A stretch of DNA of 64,000 bases from Streptomyces sp. NBC_01428 (GTDB lineage Bacteria > Actinomycetota > Actinomycetes > Streptomycetales > Streptomycetaceae), in NCBI RefSeq assembly GCF_036231965.1, contig NZ_CP109499.1, positions 2,914,001 through 2,978,000 of the forward strand, given 5' to 3'. The notes beneath the pieces are model-generated. The model did not search any database, was not told where the DNA came from, and worked only from the letters and a program-made list of their open reading frames with translations. How positions within the stretch are numbered: the stretch's first letter is position 1; every line of letters starts with the position of its first letter. Shown here one piece after another: positions 63,404-64,000 of this stretch. The position numbers were made by a program, and so were the translations under genes.

Positions 63404-63919
63404 GTGAACTTCTTCCGTCACCGGCACGCCGCTCTCCTCGGGCTGCCCGTCATCGCGGTTCTGACCGCGATCGCGGGCTGCTCCTCAGCAGACGACAACG
63501 CGTCCGTCGTGGTTCCGAGCCCGGGGCAGAAGGCCGCCGAGCTGTGCCGGAACCTGGACAAGGCGCTGCCGCGGACGTTGGACGGCCACAGCCGTGAGGA
63601 CCCGGGGCCCCGGTCCGCGCTGACCGCGGGCTGGGGAAGCCCGGCGACGGCGATCATACTGCGCTGCGGTGTCGAACGGCCGCCGAAGATGACCGACCCG
63701 AAGGTGGCCTCGGGCAACGACCCGAAGGCGGTCGGCGGCGGTGTGAACGGCGTCGACTGGCTGATGGAGAAGCGGGACGACGGGTCCACCCGCCTCACCA
63801 CCGCGCTGCGCAAGACCTACGTCGAGGTCACGGTGCCGAAGGGCGACGACGTCTCCGGCGTACTCGTCGGACTGGCGGCCTCCGTCAAGAAGGCGATCCC
63901 CAAGGGGATCGCCGACTGA
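63404..63919 (+). CDS. DUF3515 lipoprotein
   Basis: 171 residues from GTG 63404. Signal peptide with lipobox LTAIAGC (Cys at about residue 26), so membrane-anchored outside. The remainder is soluble with one Cys pair (ELCRNLDKALPRTLDG and AIILRCGVERP) and the motif GGVNGVDWLMEKRDDGSTRL of the DUF3515 family. Function unknown. Twenty bases after the RAM-domain gene, probably co-transcribed. Confidence 0.9.
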   Translation: MNFFRHRHAALLGLPVIAVLTAIAGCSSADDNASVVVPSPGQKAAELCRNLDKALPRTLDGHSREDPGPRSALTAGWGSPATAIILRCGVERPPKMTDPKVASGNDPKAVGGGVNGVDWLMEKRDDGSTRLTTALRKTYVEVTVPKGDDVSGVLVGLAASVKKAIPKGIAD

Positions 63920-63940
63920 CACCGCGGGTACCGGCAGGGC

Positions 63941-64000
63941 TCAGCGCAGCCCCGTCGAGCGGCGCAGCGCCGCCTGCACGAGGCGGTCCACCAGCTCCGC
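63941..64000 (-). CDS. ddl: Carboxy end of the next gene, probably D-alanine-D-alanine ligase
   Basis: Only 19 codons plus stop are visible, cut by the window edge: AELVDRLVQAALRRSTGLR. The helix with a terminal GLR fits the carboxy end of actinobacterial Ddl, and ddl lies beside DUF3515 and thiL in Streptomyces. Identification rests mostly on that neighbourhood. Confidence 0.5.
   Translation of the reverse strand, partial: AELVDRLVQAALRRSTGLR

Noticed and set aside
63941..64000. Calling the last fragment ddl with high confidence
   Set aside because: Only 19 residues are visible and they lack a family-specific motif, so confidence was kept at 0.5.

Overview
This 64 kb window is chromosomal DNA from a high-GC actinomycete, almost certainly a Streptomyces or close relative. 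The evidence is the strong GC bias at third codon positions, frequent GTG starts, the sporulation sigma factor WhiG, the NsdA-type regulator, four tandem type I signal peptidases, and a gene order that matches, from memory, the core segment of Streptomyces chromosomes running from cdsA to ddl. The first gene (cdsA, carboxy end missing) and the last gene (probably ddl, only 19 codons) are cut by the window edges. No rRNA, tRNA, CRISPR array, transposase or integrase was seen. Layout, left to right: 1-4.6 kb holds cdsA-frr-pyrH-tsf-rpsB on the minus strand (read rpsB to cdsA), with hairpins after rpsB, tsf and pyrH. 4.9-7.4 kb holds a secreted M23 peptidase-like protein, a TetR regulator and whiG. 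7.7-11.4 kb holds dprA, yifB/comM, yraN and a DUF2469 gene. 11.4-15.6 kb holds a NUDIX hydrolase and sipZ, sipY, sipX, sipW. 15.6-18.3 kb holds rplS-trmD-rimM-khpA-rpsP. 18.5-24 kb is a more accessory stretch: a SprT-like metalloprotease, an archaeal/eukaryal-type proS, a methyltransferase and an FtsH paralogue. 24-25.7 kb is ffh. 26.3-30.5 kb is the nitrogen-sensing operon amtB-glnK-glnD, with a GlnR-type box upstream. 30.9-35 kb holds nsdA, a primase/polymerase-like gene and ftsY. 35-37.5 kb holds a luciferase-like oxidoreductase and a GlcP-type glucose permease with a good promoter and a palindromic operator candidate. 38-43.8 kb holds smc, a small coiled-coil gene, acylphosphatase and a CAP-domain secreted protein. 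43.9-45 kb is a divergent flavodoxin/HxlR pair around a palindrome. 45-52.6 kb holds mutM, rnc, rpmF, DUF177, a DivIVA-like coiled-coil protein, coaD, rsmD and recG. 59.7-63.9 kb holds a DhaL/FakA-like gene, rpmB, thiL, a stand-alone RAM-domain gene and a DUF3515 lipoprotein. How the genes work together: most of the window is translation and protein-export housekeeping (ribosomal proteins S2, S16, L19, L28 and L32; EF-Ts, RRF, TrmD, RimM and KhpA; SRP Ffh and its receptor FtsY; SipWXYZ) together with chromosome maintenance (SMC, RecG, MutM, DprA, YifB). Mixed in are regulators of Streptomyces development and antibiotic production (WhiG, NsdA, RNase III/AbsB) and nitrogen and glucose uptake control. 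The most interesting accessory unit is at 52.7-57.6 kb: a divergent HSP90-family ATPase overlapping by 4 bp a 1015-residue TPR-type protein. Together with a LysR/EamA divergon it separates recG from the DhaL/rpmB block, a neighbourhood that is usually close together. A two-gene HSP90 plus helical-repeat module of this kind is my best candidate for an undescribed system here. All homology statements come from reading the translations; no database search was possible.
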